Shown: in pieces, positions 48,700 to 57,115 of the stretch
Layout of the letters: each line of letters starts with the position of its first letter
Numbering within the stretch: position 1 is the stretch's first letter
Assembly: GCA_965215385.1 (NCBI GenBank)
Contig: OZ244059.1
Span: 1,054,001-1,118,000, forward strand
Length of the DNA: 64,000 nucleotides
Direction: 5' to 3'
Source of the DNA: JAPORY01 sp965215385
GTDB taxonomy: Bacteria > Pseudomonadota > Alphaproteobacteria > Rhodobacterales > Rhodobacteraceae
The notes under the pieces: model-generated
Told to the model about the DNA's origin: nothing
Seen by the model: the letters and a program-made list of their open reading frames with translations, nothing else
The model's database searches: none
Made by a program: the position numbers and the translations under genes

Positions 48700-50373
48700 G
48701 TGCCTAAATCTGATATTGAAATCGCTCGCGAGGCGCACAAGCTTCCGATCACAGAGATCGGCGGCAAACTGGGCATACCAGAAATAGACCTTGTGCCGCA
48801 CGGCCGGGATAAGGCTAAAGTTTCCCCGCGTTTTATTGACGCTGTTCAAGCTCGCCAAGACGGGAAGCTAATCCTCGTCACTGCAATTAATCCGACCCCG
48901 GCAGGAGAAGGCAAAACCACAACCACGGTGGGGTTGGGTGACGCCCTCAATCGGATTGGCAAGAGTGCAATGATCTGTATCCGAGAGGCCTCGCTTGGCC
49001 CCAATTTTGGGATGAAGGGTGGTGCCGCCGGCGGCGGGTATGCGCAAATTGTGCCGATGGAGGAGATGAATCTCCATTTCACCGGGGATTTTCATGCCAT
49101 AACCTCGGCCCATTCGCTGCTGTCGGCGATGATTGATAATCACATTTACTGGGGCAATGAACTCGAAATCGATACGCGGCGGATCGTCTGGCGACGGGTT
49201 GTCGACATGAATGATCGGGCCTTACGAAAAGTCACGGCAAGTTTGGGCGGCGTTTCGAACGGATTCCCGAGCGAGTCTGGATTTGATATAACCGTCGCTT
49301 CGGAGGTGATGGCGATCCTTTGTCTTTCAAGAGACTTGCAAGATCTGCAATCGCGTCTTGGCAACATGATTGTGGCCTATCGCCGTGATCGCTCGCCGGT
49401 GTTTTGTCGCGATATTAAAGCCGATGGCGCGATGACCGTGCTACTCAAAGAGGCCTTACAACCCAATCTTGTCCAAACCTTAGAAAACAACCCAGCATTT
49501 GTTCACGGTGGCCCCTTTGCGAACATTGCTCACGGATGTAATTCCTTGATCGCGACGACAACTGCTTTGAAACTCGCTGATTATGTCGTGACTGAGGCCG
49601 GTTTCGGGGCGGATCTCGGTGCCGAAAAATTTCTCAACATTAAGTGCCGACAGGCCCAACTTGCCCCCTCCGTCATCGTCTGCGTTGCTACCGTAAGAGC
49701 CCTAAAGATGAACGGTGGTGTTACGAGGGAAAACCTCAATATCAAAGATACCCGCGCACTTGCGGCCGGTTGCGCCAATCTTGGTCGACATATTGCGAAC
49801 TTGGAGAGTTTTGGAGTACCGGTTGTGATTGCGATCAATCATTTCGATTCTGATACCGACGAAGAGATTCAAGTCATTCAGGATTACGCCGCCGATCATG
49901 GAGTAGACGCTATTGTTTGTCGGCACTGGGCTTTAGGTTCTGCCGGCACGACTGATCTTGCGACCAAAGTTGCTCAATTGTCCGATTCTGAAACTGCCGA
50001 CTTCTCGCTGCTTTACCCCGACGACATGCCGCTTTGCGAGAAAATCCAAACCATCACCAAGCGAATTTATCGTGCCGACGGAGCCACAATAACCCAGAAA
50101 GTGCTGAATCAGCTGCAGCTATGGGAGGAGCAAGGCTATGGAAACCTTCCCATTTGCATGGCCAAAACCCAGTATTCATTCTCGGCCGACCCCAACATCA
50201 GGGGAGCACCGGTTGGCTTTTCTGTACCAATCCGTGAAGTCAGATTGAGTGCCGGGGCAAGATTTATCGTCGCCATTTGTGGCGAAATTATGACTATGCC
50301 GGGCTTACCGCGCGTTCCCGCTGCCGAAACCATACGCATTGGGCCTGACGGTCACATTGAGGGCCTCTTTTAA
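48700..50373 (+). CDS. fhs: Formate-tetrahydrofolate ligase Fhs
   Basis: ATP-dependent synthesis of 10-formyl-THF from formate and THF in one-carbon metabolism. 557 residues, full length. P-loop TPAGEGKTTTTVGLGDALNR near residue 66; REASLGPNFGMKGGAAGGGY; LHFTGDFHAITSAHSLLSAM; C-terminal VREVRLSAGARFIV-like block (REVRLSAGARFIVAICGEI). GTG start with a strong GGAGGAGA RBS seven bases upstream. It follows ftsH after about 175 bp and stands alone. Confidence 0.97.
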   Translation: MPKSDIEIAREAHKLPITEIGGKLGIPEIDLVPHGRDKAKVSPRFIDAVQARQDGKLILVTAINPTPAGEGKTTTTVGLGDALNRIGKSAMICIREASLGPNFGMKGGAAGGGYAQIVPMEEMNLHFTGDFHAITSAHSLLSAMIDNHIYWGNELEIDTRRIVWRRVVDMNDRALRKVTASLGGVSNGFPSESGFDITVASEVMAILCLSRDLQDLQSRLGNMIVAYRRDRSPVFCRDIKADGAMTVLLKEALQPNLVQTLENNPAFVHGGPFANIAHGCNSLIATTTALKLADYVVTEAGFGADLGAEKFLNIKCRQAQLAPSVIVCVATVRALKMNGGVTRENLNIKDTRALAAGCANLGRHIANLESFGVPVVIAINHFDSDTDEEIQVIQDYAADHGVDAIVCRHWALGSAGTTDLATKVAQLSDSETADFSLLYPDDMPLCEKIQTITKRIYRADGATITQKVLNQLQLWEEQGYGNLPICMAKTQYSFSADPNIRGAPVGFSVPIREVRLSAGARFIVAICGEIMTMPGLPRVPAAETIRIGPDGHIEGLF

Positions 50374-51634
50374 TGCGTTCTCAGACTGCCACAACAATTT
50401 CAACAAACGCATCACCAGACAAAGCTATCAACGGCTACCCGTGAGTACCTCGCTATCCTTGGCCTGATTTGTTTGTCACTCGAATTGGCAGGACCCTTGG
50501 CCATCAGATCAACTATTGCACAACGCGAACATTCTCGCCGATTTGAAGAAAGACTGGCAACTGGTGTTGCTCGCTGCGAGACCGCGGTTATTTCCTTGCC
50601 TATCGTTTGTTCAGTTTTGTGCCGATCGATTTTGATCTCTTCAATCACAAAAATGAACGCCAAGTCGCGCTCATTCAGCTCGACTATCTGAGCGTTGACG
50701 ATGTCGTCTTCTATGACCATGGATGTTATTTCTTTGCGATGGCCGAAGCCATCTTGACCGTCAACTGAACTGCAGATTTCCTGACATCGACACATTTTCG
50801 CCGGCTCAAAATGGTGCTGATTTTCAAATTTGCAAGAATTGCTCTGGGACTTCGTGCCGCCGATTGATTGAAAATCCATCGCCCTCATTCTTGGCTTGGC
50901 GTCACGCCAAAATTGACTTCAGAAAAAGGATTGTACGCAGAGAAAAATGCGGCTTTTCTCGATTTTTCATACCATTAGGGCAATAATCAAAACGCTTTGT
51001 ATCTAAATCAGGGCCGCCACAGAGAACACGCAGAAAACAAATCCCTAGATTTCATTGTCTGGTTGGTAAAACGCCTTGAGGAAGAAGAATAAAAGTTTGT
51101 GGACGTGAAGACCTTACTTCAAGGAAATTAAGCCTATTGCCCGTAAGGCACTTATGTAGGATTACGGGCAACTTACAGAACGCACGAAAGCGCAGTAGTG
51201 TCTCGGACAAACCACACTCGCCTCAACCACTGGCGGTGACCTATGATGCCAAACGCGATTTGGGGACGCCGTCGCGAAGGACGCGTTTGATCAAGGGGTC
51301 GCGGCGCAGATGCGCACGGCACTATCTAAGCTGCCGGCAGATCGACGAGTCGAACAGGCGGTTGCCCGCGCTCTAGAGTCAGGACAGCGATCTCGTTGAA
51401 GCACTGAAATTGGTGTTCAAGCGCGGTTCGCTACGGGTTGGGAATTCGCTGCAGGATGAGCGCAAGCATTTGGTTTAACGTTTGTGAGCCGGAAACGGGC
51501 CGTCGGATGGTTCGATAAGGTCCGGGAATTGGCCTTGGTTTGTGACCGGCCGCCGAAGCGTTTCGTAGGCAGGTAACGCGTCGGCAATCTTTTCTTGGAC
51601 GGTGACGATTTTCTCATTGCGCTCTCCTGTAGTT
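50374..51634. other. Decayed island flank
   Basis: No intact gene. Coding-like fragments include a plus-strand run at about 50600-50770 (QVALIQLDYLSVDDVVFYDH) and a minus-strand frame at about 51620-51480 (EKIVTVQEKIADALPAYETL). At 50961-51152 lies a decayed copy of the 3' end of the membrane-protein gene found at 53705-54208 (separate entry). Confidence 0.45.
50961..51152 (+). pseudogene. Decayed copy of the 3' end of the 53705-54208 gene
   Basis: Aligned to 54051-54229 over about 180 bp with roughly 80% identity by eye. Its translation reads NQNALYLNQGRHREHAENKS, then LDFIVWLVKRLEEEE, a stop, and KFVDVKTLLQGN, against the intact gene's NSQNALHLNQALHRHHAENN etc. An insertion near its start and an in-frame stop show that it is not functional. 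The repeat continues past the stop codon (AATTAAGCCTATTGCCCG), so the duplicated unit included flanking DNA. Confidence 0.75.
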
Positions 51635-51674
51635 TGCAGTACTGCACTGTAATGTGCTGTAGTCCAATGTAATG
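51635..51674 (+). promoter_or_regulatory. Palindrome and spaced direct repeat upstream of the restriction-modification cluster
   Basis: A perfect 12-bp palindrome TGCAGTACTGCA (51635-51646) followed by two TGTAATG repeats (51648 and 51668) 20 bp apart, two helical turns. Such an arrangement fits an operator for a small controller protein, and an RHH-like ORF starts about 50 bp downstream. Inference only. Confidence 0.35.
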
Positions 51675-51725
51675 CGGTTCAGTTAAGTTGCGCTTGGGTT
51701 AGCGCAGTGTTGAGGAGGTAATGCC

Positions 51726-51917
51726 ATTTCTAGCGCGAAACCGATAACAATCTATCTTCTCGAAGAAGAGTATCTGGCTCTAAAGCAAGTCGCTGAACGT
51801 GAAGAGCGTTCAATCACATGGACAGGTCGACGGGCTATTCGTCAATTTTTGGAACGAGAACCGGCTCAGTTGGCTTTGGCTTGGCCGGACGGCAAAGCAT
51901 CGACGCCAATTGATTAG
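51726..51917 (+). CDS. Small ribbon-helix-helix-like protein (start codon unclear)
   Basis: A 63-codon frame reading ISSAKPITIYLLEEEYLALK, QVAEREERSITWTGRRAIRQ, FLERE, with the pattern of a ribbon-helix-helix (CopG/Arc-like) DNA-binding protein: a short strand TIYLL and two helices. No ATG, GTG or TTG begins this frame after the strong GAGGAGG motif (51712-51718); the ATG at 51721 is in another frame and ends after eight codons. So it starts at ATT (51726, rare) or a one-base indel has hit the start. It may be the controller or antitoxin-like gene of the cluster, and could be dead. Confidence 0.45.
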   Translation: MSSAKPITIYLLEEEYLALKQVAEREERSITWTGRRAIRQFLEREPAQLALAWPDGKASTPID

Positions 51918-51935
51918 TGGAATTGGAGGATAGTT

Positions 51936-52061
51936 ATGTTCAGTTTGGGTTATAGGCACCTCCGGATGCTCATCAAGACAGTTGCCGGTACTGTCGGCCA
52001 AAGGGAGAACTATCGTGACCAGGTTGACGGCAATGGTCGAACACGAGGAGTGCCGTTATGA
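51936..52061 (+). CDS. Possible 41-residue leader protein before the methyltransferase
   Basis: ATG 51936 follows a strong GGAGGA motif, and its stop overlaps the methyltransferase start (ATGA at 52058). Translation begins MFSLGYRHLRMLIKTVAGTV. No family recognised. The signals suggest it is translated and couples to the methyltransferase, but it may be a remnant of a longer gene. Confidence 0.35.
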   Translation: MFSLGYRHLRMLIKTVAGTVGQRENYRDQVDGNGRTRGVPL

Positions 52062-52666
52062 GGCGGAGTGTCGTTGGCCGGGAAAACTCGAAACTATTAC
52101 GGAGAGATCATGAAACAAACTCTGCCGAGGCATTGGCGTCGGCACTTGAGGGGCAAAAGTTTGGAACGATCCTCGCCGACCCCCCGTGGCGTTTTGCGAA
52201 CCGCACGGGAAAGGTTGCACCAGAGCATCGACGCCTTGAGCGTTACGAAACATTGGGTTTTGACGAGATTGCGGCCCTACCTGTCGCTGATTTTCTGCAT
52301 GAGAAGGCGCATTGTTATCTATGGGTTCCCAACGCTTTGTTACCGTGGGGGCTAAACACATTGGAATCGTGGGGCTTTGAATACAAAACCAATCTAGTTT
52401 GGCACAAGATCCGGAAAGACGGTGGGCCAGACGGTCGCGGGGTTGGTTTCTATTTTCGCAACGTGACCGAACTCGTCTTATTTGGCGTGCGGGGCAAGAA
52501 AGCCCGAACGCTCGATCCTGGCCGCCGCCAAGTCAATTTCATGGCGACACGCAAGCGGGAGCATTCGCGAAAACCCGATGAACAGTATCAAATTATTGAG
52601 GCTTGCAGCTGGGGACCGTATCTTGAATTGTTTGGGCGGGGCCAGCGTGACGATTGGACGGTCTGA
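52058..52666 (+). CDS. MT-A70-family N6-adenine DNA methyltransferase
   Basis: A 202-residue SAM-dependent methyltransferase. The catalytic DPPW motif is at residues 41-44 (FGTILADPPWRFANRT); other family blocks are YETLGFDEIAALPVADFL, AHCYLWVPNALLPWGLNTLE, NLVWHKIRKDGGPDGRG, YFRNVTELVLFGVRGK and HSRKPDEQYQIIEACSWGPY (the SRKP/YELFAR-like end). It would methylate adenine N6. Followed after 71 bp by a BglII-like nuclease gene, so it is probably the protective half of a type II restriction-modification system. Confidence 0.88.
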   Translation: MRRSVVGRENSKLLRRDHETNSAEALASALEGQKFGTILADPPWRFANRTGKVAPEHRRLERYETLGFDEIAALPVADFLHEKAHCYLWVPNALLPWGLNTLESWGFEYKTNLVWHKIRKDGGPDGRGVGFYFRNVTELVLFGVRGKKARTLDPGRRQVNFMATRKREHSRKPDEQYQIIEACSWGPYLELFGRGQRDDWTV

Positions 52667-52737
52667 GGTGATCAGGCTGAATCGGACTATGAACCCGATT
52701 GGCCAACCTATGCATATAATTCTGCGGCGATGCCGGC

Positions 52738-53463
52738 GTGAAACTTTCCATTCTGTCCGATTTGGGATTTGACGTCAAAACCCAGAACCACGTCGAGGCG
52801 GTATTGGTTGAGGATTTTCCCGAACCCTTGCGTGAACTGTGCGAGTTGCTGACTAATTTCCAAATTGCCGATGTTGAATTGATTCGTGGGGGTGGCGGGG
52901 AATCGCACCCTACCCAGCGACTGCGCCATTCTTTCAGTGAACGTGGATGGCACAAGCGCAACATCGAAATCAGCAAAATCGTTGACGGCGAGCACCGAGT
53001 TGGGACAACGCATGAAATCGACCATGTCCGACGAACCGATAAGGGATCGGTGGCACTTGAAATCGAATGGAACAACAAAGAGCCCTTTTTCGACCGAGAT
53101 TTGGAGAACTTTCAAAGACTGCATGCGGAAGGTGCGATCAGCGTGGGAATCATCGTTACTCGCGGGCAAACATTGCAGGATCAGATGGTCTGTATCATTC
53201 ATGAATGTGCCTTACGCAATGGCGTTTGCAGTTATAATGATTTGGTGAAGTTTGGTGTTAATCCGACATTGCGTCAAAGGAGAATGGTTATCGATTCCAG
53301 TGGTGATTTTGCTGAAACATGGGCTAAGCGATTTGTAGCCGACAAATTTGGAGCGGCGACGACACACTGGGAAAAATTGCAAAGCCGAATAGAGTGTGGT
53401 GCTGGTAATCCTTGTCCTCTGCTTTTGCTCGGCATTCCATCTTCTGTCGTGGTTAAGGGATGA
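52738..53463 (+). CDS. BglII-like type II restriction endonuclease
   Basis: A 241-residue protein beginning at GTG 52738 (ATG 52730 is out of frame). It has the BglII-family pattern: THEIDHVRRTDKGSVALEIE, then WNNKEPFFDRDLENFQRLHA (acidic residues with Asn-Lys-x-Pro-Phe) and a strand ISVGIIVTRGQTL. In BglII relatives these supply the Asp/Glu metal-binding site of a PD-(D/E)XK-type fold. The upstream MT-A70 methyltransferase supports the call. Family membership is by pattern; specificity is unknown. Intact, unlike many neighbours. Confidence 0.8.
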   Translation: MKLSILSDLGFDVKTQNHVEAVLVEDFPEPLRELCELLTNFQIADVELIRGGGGESHPTQRLRHSFSERGWHKRNIEISKIVDGEHRVGTTHEIDHVRRTDKGSVALEIEWNNKEPFFDRDLENFQRLHAEGAISVGIIVTRGQTLQDQMVCIIHECALRNGVCSYNDLVKFGVNPTLRQRRMVIDSSGDFAETWAKRFVADKFGAATTHWEKLQSRIECGAGNPCPLLLLGIPSSVVVKG

Positions 53464-53704
53464 CATGCTTCAGGGTGTGGGAACGCAAGGTGCTAGACGC
53501 GGGCTCCTAATCATCATCCCCCGTAGCAGTCACCGCCGACCAACGATTGACCTCAACCGATAACCTGCTGCTACTTGGAGGCGATGACGCTGCAGCACCG
53601 ATGGATGGTACGCCAATTCTTGCGCTCAACTAACGAGAGGGGCGGTTGGAAGCGGCTGCGTCCAAATAGAGAAGGAGCAGAGAAATAGTGCTAAACTTGA
53701 TTAT

Positions 53705-54208
53705 ATGGGAATTATGTATGGTATGATAACGGGGGTAGGAATTTTCGTTGGTCTAGTCGCGGGAGTGTTTGTACAAGTTTCCGCGAATGTTGTTGCGCTC
53801 CGATGGCAACGTAATTACGCAAGAGATGTTTTGCTCTGCGAGGTGGAAATGAACCTCCACGAAATTGAAATTTTGAAAACCCGCATTGAGAAGTTTAAGC
53901 AACAGATTGCAGCCCAGCAGGCTAATTCGGCCGAGCTGCTAATAAACATGATTGACTTTGATTATTCTGCGCTAACTCCGCCGATAACTAGCGGTCACTT
54001 CCACAAAGCCCTTGGTAGTGATGGAGTTAAGAAATATTTGTCTGCGAGCCGATTTTTCAATAGTCAAAACGCTTTGCATCTAAATCAGGCCCTACACAGA
54101 CATCACGCAGAAAACAACTCCCTAGCTTTCATTGACTGGGTGGCAAAACGAATTGAGGAAGAAGAACAAAAATTTGGGGATGTGAAGACCTTACTACAAA
54201 GAAATTAA
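53705..54208 (+). CDS. Membrane-anchored protein of unknown function
   Basis: 167 residues: one N-terminal membrane helix (ITGVGIFVGLVAGVFVQVSA) followed by a cytoplasmic or periplasmic helical domain with coiled-coil tendency (EIEILKTRIEKFKQQIAAQQ; IEEEEQKFGDVKTLLQ). The family is not recognised. It follows the restriction-modification pair after 241 bp. A decayed partial copy lies at 50961-51152, so this gene and its flank were duplicated. The design (membrane helix plus coiled coil) occurs in abortive-infection effectors, but this is speculation. Confidence 0.6.
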   Translation: MGIMYGMITGVGIFVGLVAGVFVQVSANVVALRWQRNYARDVLLCEVEMNLHEIEILKTRIEKFKQQIAAQQANSAELLINMIDFDYSALTPPITSGHFHKALGSDGVKKYLSASRFFNSQNALHLNQALHRHHAENNSLAFIDWVAKRIEEEEQKFGDVKTLLQRN

Positions 54209-54312
54209 GCCTATTGCCCGCAAGGCACTCGTGAGAACGGGAGCTCTAGATGGCGCGGTTGGAAGAGTTATCGACCGGATTAACTCGGGTGGGCCAGTGA
54301 TGGACCCTCGGG

Positions 54313-54915
54313 ATGTGGTTGAAGGTGGCGACCAAGATTAAGGCAAAGACAGGAGGGAAAACAAATGGACGGAAGTATGCACCGAATGACGGCCGCAAAC
54401 GGCTGGGAGGTCAAATCGCCTTCACAAGAATACCTAAACCTTGGCCCAGAGGTTCGGGGTATATTGACGAGTATCTAACTGAGCTCCCGGTGAAGCTAGG
54501 TGCGATCGCCAGGCGGCTTGGCGTCAAGGTTTTGCTGTCTACGTTGCCTCGCGGCACCTCTGGTGAAATCAGGCAGCAAAACGGTGAATTCGTCATCCGT
54601 ATCAACCGGCACGAGGCAAAACACCGCCAGCGCTTCACACTCGCTCACGAACTTGCGCATTTTTTGCTTCATCGTGGTCGAGTTGAGGCGGCAAGTTGTT
54701 GGTCTGAGAACGTTTTGCTTCGGGCACAGAACCAGCCAATGCAGATTGAATACGAGGCCAACCGGCTTGCATCGGACCTTGTCATACCTTCCGCCCAGCT
54801 TGCTGAAGCCACGGCTGACTACTCGGGGCCGATGACACCCGAGGTGATCACGGACCTCGCCCATCGCTTTGGTGTTTCCACGGCGGCCATGGAAATCAAA
54901 CTGCAAATGGCGTGA
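54313..54915 (+). CDS. ImmA/IrrE-family zinc metallopeptidase
   Basis: 200 residues if started at ATG 54313. Zinc motif HELAH (112-116) in RQRFTLAHELAHFLLHRGRV, with later helical block ANRLASDLVIPSAQLAEATA. ImmA/IrrE proteases cleave HTH repressors and control mobile elements and toxin-antitoxin loci. No start with a good RBS stands out; residues 1-40 look untypical, so the true start may be later. It lies 16 bp upstream of the broken beta-family gene, likely one operon. Confidence 0.82.
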   Translation: MWLKVATKIKAKTGGKTNGRKYAPNDGRKRLGGQIAFTRIPKPWPRGSGYIDEYLTELPVKLGAIARRLGVKVLLSTLPRGTSGEIRQQNGEFVIRINRHEAKHRQRFTLAHELAHFLLHRGRVEAASCWSENVLLRAQNQPMQIEYEANRLASDLVIPSAQLAEATADYSGPMTPEVITDLAHRFGVSTAAMEIKLQMA

Positions 54916-54931
54916 GGAGTCGGAACGGGCT

Positions 54932-56017
54932 ATGGATGTTTAGGAGTATCTGGCAACGTTGGGCATTCGTCCCGCCGAACTGAGCGGGCTCAAAGAGCTA
55001 CCGGGGTCAACCAAAGATCGGCCCACACCTCTCGTACTGTTGGCCCCATGGCTTTCGATGTCGCCGCTTTCACACGCTCTGGACAAGTTTGAGGAATCAT
55101 ACCCGTCGCGCCCATATTTCATTGACGTGGACACTTATTTTCATGTGAACGACAAGCCCAATGAGGCAAAGGATCAATGGGCCAAGCTGGCCGCCAAACC
55201 TGCTGATCTGGATGCGTGGTGGGACCTGATTTCGGAATATCCGAACGCCAACCCCTGCCTGTTGATGGCGCAGCGAACGGTAGATAGTGCGTGGAAACAG
55301 ATTGATTGGGCTCGGGAAAAGGACCGGACATTCTGCCTTCGAATGAACCTTGCTGAGGGTATTGGGGCAGGTATCCCGCAATGAATGCCTGCTCTTGCGG
55401 CAAAACTGGCCGCAGAGGGGGCGAACGACTATGCCGTGGTATTTGAGTTTGGCTGGGTATTGGACCCGCTGCTAGTGGCAGCCCTTGCCAGTGGTTACAC
55501 CAACAGCTTCTTTAGAACGACACCGCCAGAAGTCCCGGTTGTCATTTCCTGCACCTCATTTCCGAAGGACTTCACTCTATTTGATGGGACCGATGTTCAT
55601 GGTTTCACTAACCGTGACCTGCTAGCCCAAGTACAACAGGCGACCAACCACCCAAGGATTATCTATGGCGATTGAGGCTCCACTAAGCCCCGAAGCTATG
55701 GCCAAGCTCGCCAACCCAAGAACCGCATCGACTATCCGACGGCTAACTCATGGATATTCGCCCGTGACAAGGATGATGATGTATCGTTTCAAGTTGCCGC
55801 TCAACGAATACTGGACAGTGGCTATTGGGCTGGGAACCTTGGGATTTGGGGTGAGCAACTAATTGATGGAACTGCTGCAGGGCAAGCGTTCGCAATCGAC
55901 TCTATGCCCAAAATGTATTCCGCACGGATCAACATACACCTTCATCGGCAGGCCTTCTATGACCACCTAGCAGCACCCTAGGCACTGGATGAAGAATGGA
56001 GCGATGACGACTTCTAG
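54932..56017 (+). pseudogene. Broken beta-protein-family gene (phage T4 beta-like)
   Basis: One continuous frame with four in-frame stops: TAG at codon 4 (54941), TGA at 55382, TGA at 55673 and TAG near 55979. Reading through: EYLATLGIRPAELSGLKELP, then STKDRPTPLVLLAPW; later VVFEFGWVLDPLLVAALASG, KNRIDYPTANSWIFARDK, FQVAAQRILDSGYWAGNLGI, SARINIHLHRQAFYDH, ALDEEWSDDDF. This matches the layout of beta-family proteins, often found near ImmA/IrrE and HTH genes. At 55673 the expected residue is Trp (DW-type), so TGG to TGA is a single change. Neighbouring genes use TGA as a real stop, so recoding is unlikely. Confidence 0.72.
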
Positions 56018-56257
56018 ATGTGGACTTGGAAGGAAGCGTCACTAGATGAAAAATTATTCGCTCTGAGGCCTTATCTGGCGATTCGACCAGATATGCCACC
56101 AATTCCGCTTCAATCAATCTCACAATCGAAAGTTTGCGACAACAAACGGTGATTGAATGGAGCGGAATTCCTAAGGGCAATGGGGCCTTGTGCCCGATTT
56201 TTGTGCCAATGAGTACGCCGCGAAATTCTGGATAAAGTAATGGATCGTAATTTCATT

Positions 56258-56797
56258 TCACTCGTGTTCTGGAAGACTGGACAGAGACACGAAGAAGATA
56301 CCGTTCAAAGTCTCGGCCCGGCGTCTCGCGTTGTCGGTCGTGAGAATGTCGCCTGTCCACTTAGTCTGGTTCACCCAATTGGGGGCACTCATTGGGGTGA
56401 CTTCCGAACCCAGCCATGATGTTATTCGGCTGCAACCTTGCAAGGCTTCACCAAGCAGCCGGCTGGAATATGCCAAACGGAACAGTTTATCGATCATGTT
56501 TACGGTTAAAGCTCGCTTTCGATTCAAGATCTCGGACGCCCTCGATCGCGACCCTAACAATGCCGCAAGATCAGCTTGAAATCGTCCCGTTGCTGCCATG
56601 TGCTGCCGTAACAGTTCCACTGGCTCCATTGGCTTGATCGGATATGTTTGGCTCTCATAGTGCTCCACGAGAACACACAAAACATCCAACTCATCACCTT
56701 CAGGCGTTTTAGGATCAGCACCCCAGAGCTGATCAATTCGTGCGAGTGCAGCCGTAAGATCATCATTGCTATGGATTGGTTTGATAGCTGTCATCAT
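56258..56797 (-). CDS. higA: HigA-type antitoxin, frameshifted near its end
   Basis: 179 codons; the first 120 or so match HigA antitoxins: IKPIHSNDDLTAALARIDQL, PKTPEGDELDVLCVLVEHYE, then the HTH (RFQADLAALLGSRSRASEIL, NRKRALTVNMIDKLFRLAY). In family members the protein then ends IPAEVLV...AAE; here that ending (IPAGCLVKPCKVAAE-stop) exists in the neighbouring frame, so a single-base indel around codon 120 has replaced it by about 55 unrelated residues. DNA binding may survive. The toxin gene upstream (56812-57115) is dead. Confidence 0.72.
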   Translation of the reverse strand: MMTAIKPIHSNDDLTAALARIDQLWGADPKTPEGDELDVLCVLVEHYESQTYPIKPMEPVELLRQHMAATGRFQADLAALLGSRSRASEILNRKRALTVNMIDKLFRLAYSSRLLGEALQGCSRITSWLGSEVTPMSAPNWVNQTKWTGDILTTDNARRRAETLNGIFFVSLSSLPEHE

Positions 56798-56811
56798 TAT
56801 CGTCGGTTCTT

Positions 56812-57115
56812 TTAGAATTGCGAGATAGTCATAACATCAATACGATCATATTCAGCGTGGGTGCCGATGAACTTTATAAAAACAATCCGCCGGCGAAAAT
56901 CCATAGCACCGATCAAGCGGAATGCTCCCCCCTGCAACCTCAAAACGGACACGATCCGAGTTCAGTATCTTCGCCTAAGGAAATGTTTGCTGAACATCCT
57001 TTGTCGAAGACCAATCGGCCGCTTACGTAATATTTAGCCAGTGGTCGAGAGATGCACGCGCACTAGGATTTTTTGTTCCGAAGTTGACAATGGTTCGCTT
57101 TGCAATGATTCGCAT
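56812..57115 (-). pseudogene. higB: Broken HigB toxin
   Basis: Minus strand from ATG 57115: MRIIAKRTIVNFGTKNPSAR, ASLDHWLNIT, TAA stop, AADWSSTKDVQQTFP, TAG stop, AKILNSDRVRFEVAGG, then a frameshift in a G-run, AFRLIGAMDFRRRIVFIKFI, GTHAEYDRIDVMTISQF. The layout is HigB mRNA interferase. Two in-frame stops and a frameshift make it inactive. It lies 14 bp upstream of higA, the normal higBA order. Confidence 0.8.

Noticed and set aside
54250..54300. Short ORF MARLEELSTGLTRVGQ resembling the start of a defence helicase
   Set aside because: Stops after 16 codons; too short to support any assignment.
54932..56017. UGA read as tryptophan in the beta-family gene
   Set aside because: One UGA is at an expected Trp, but another and two UAG codons are not, and nearby intact genes (truA, ruvC, tolA) end at UGA.
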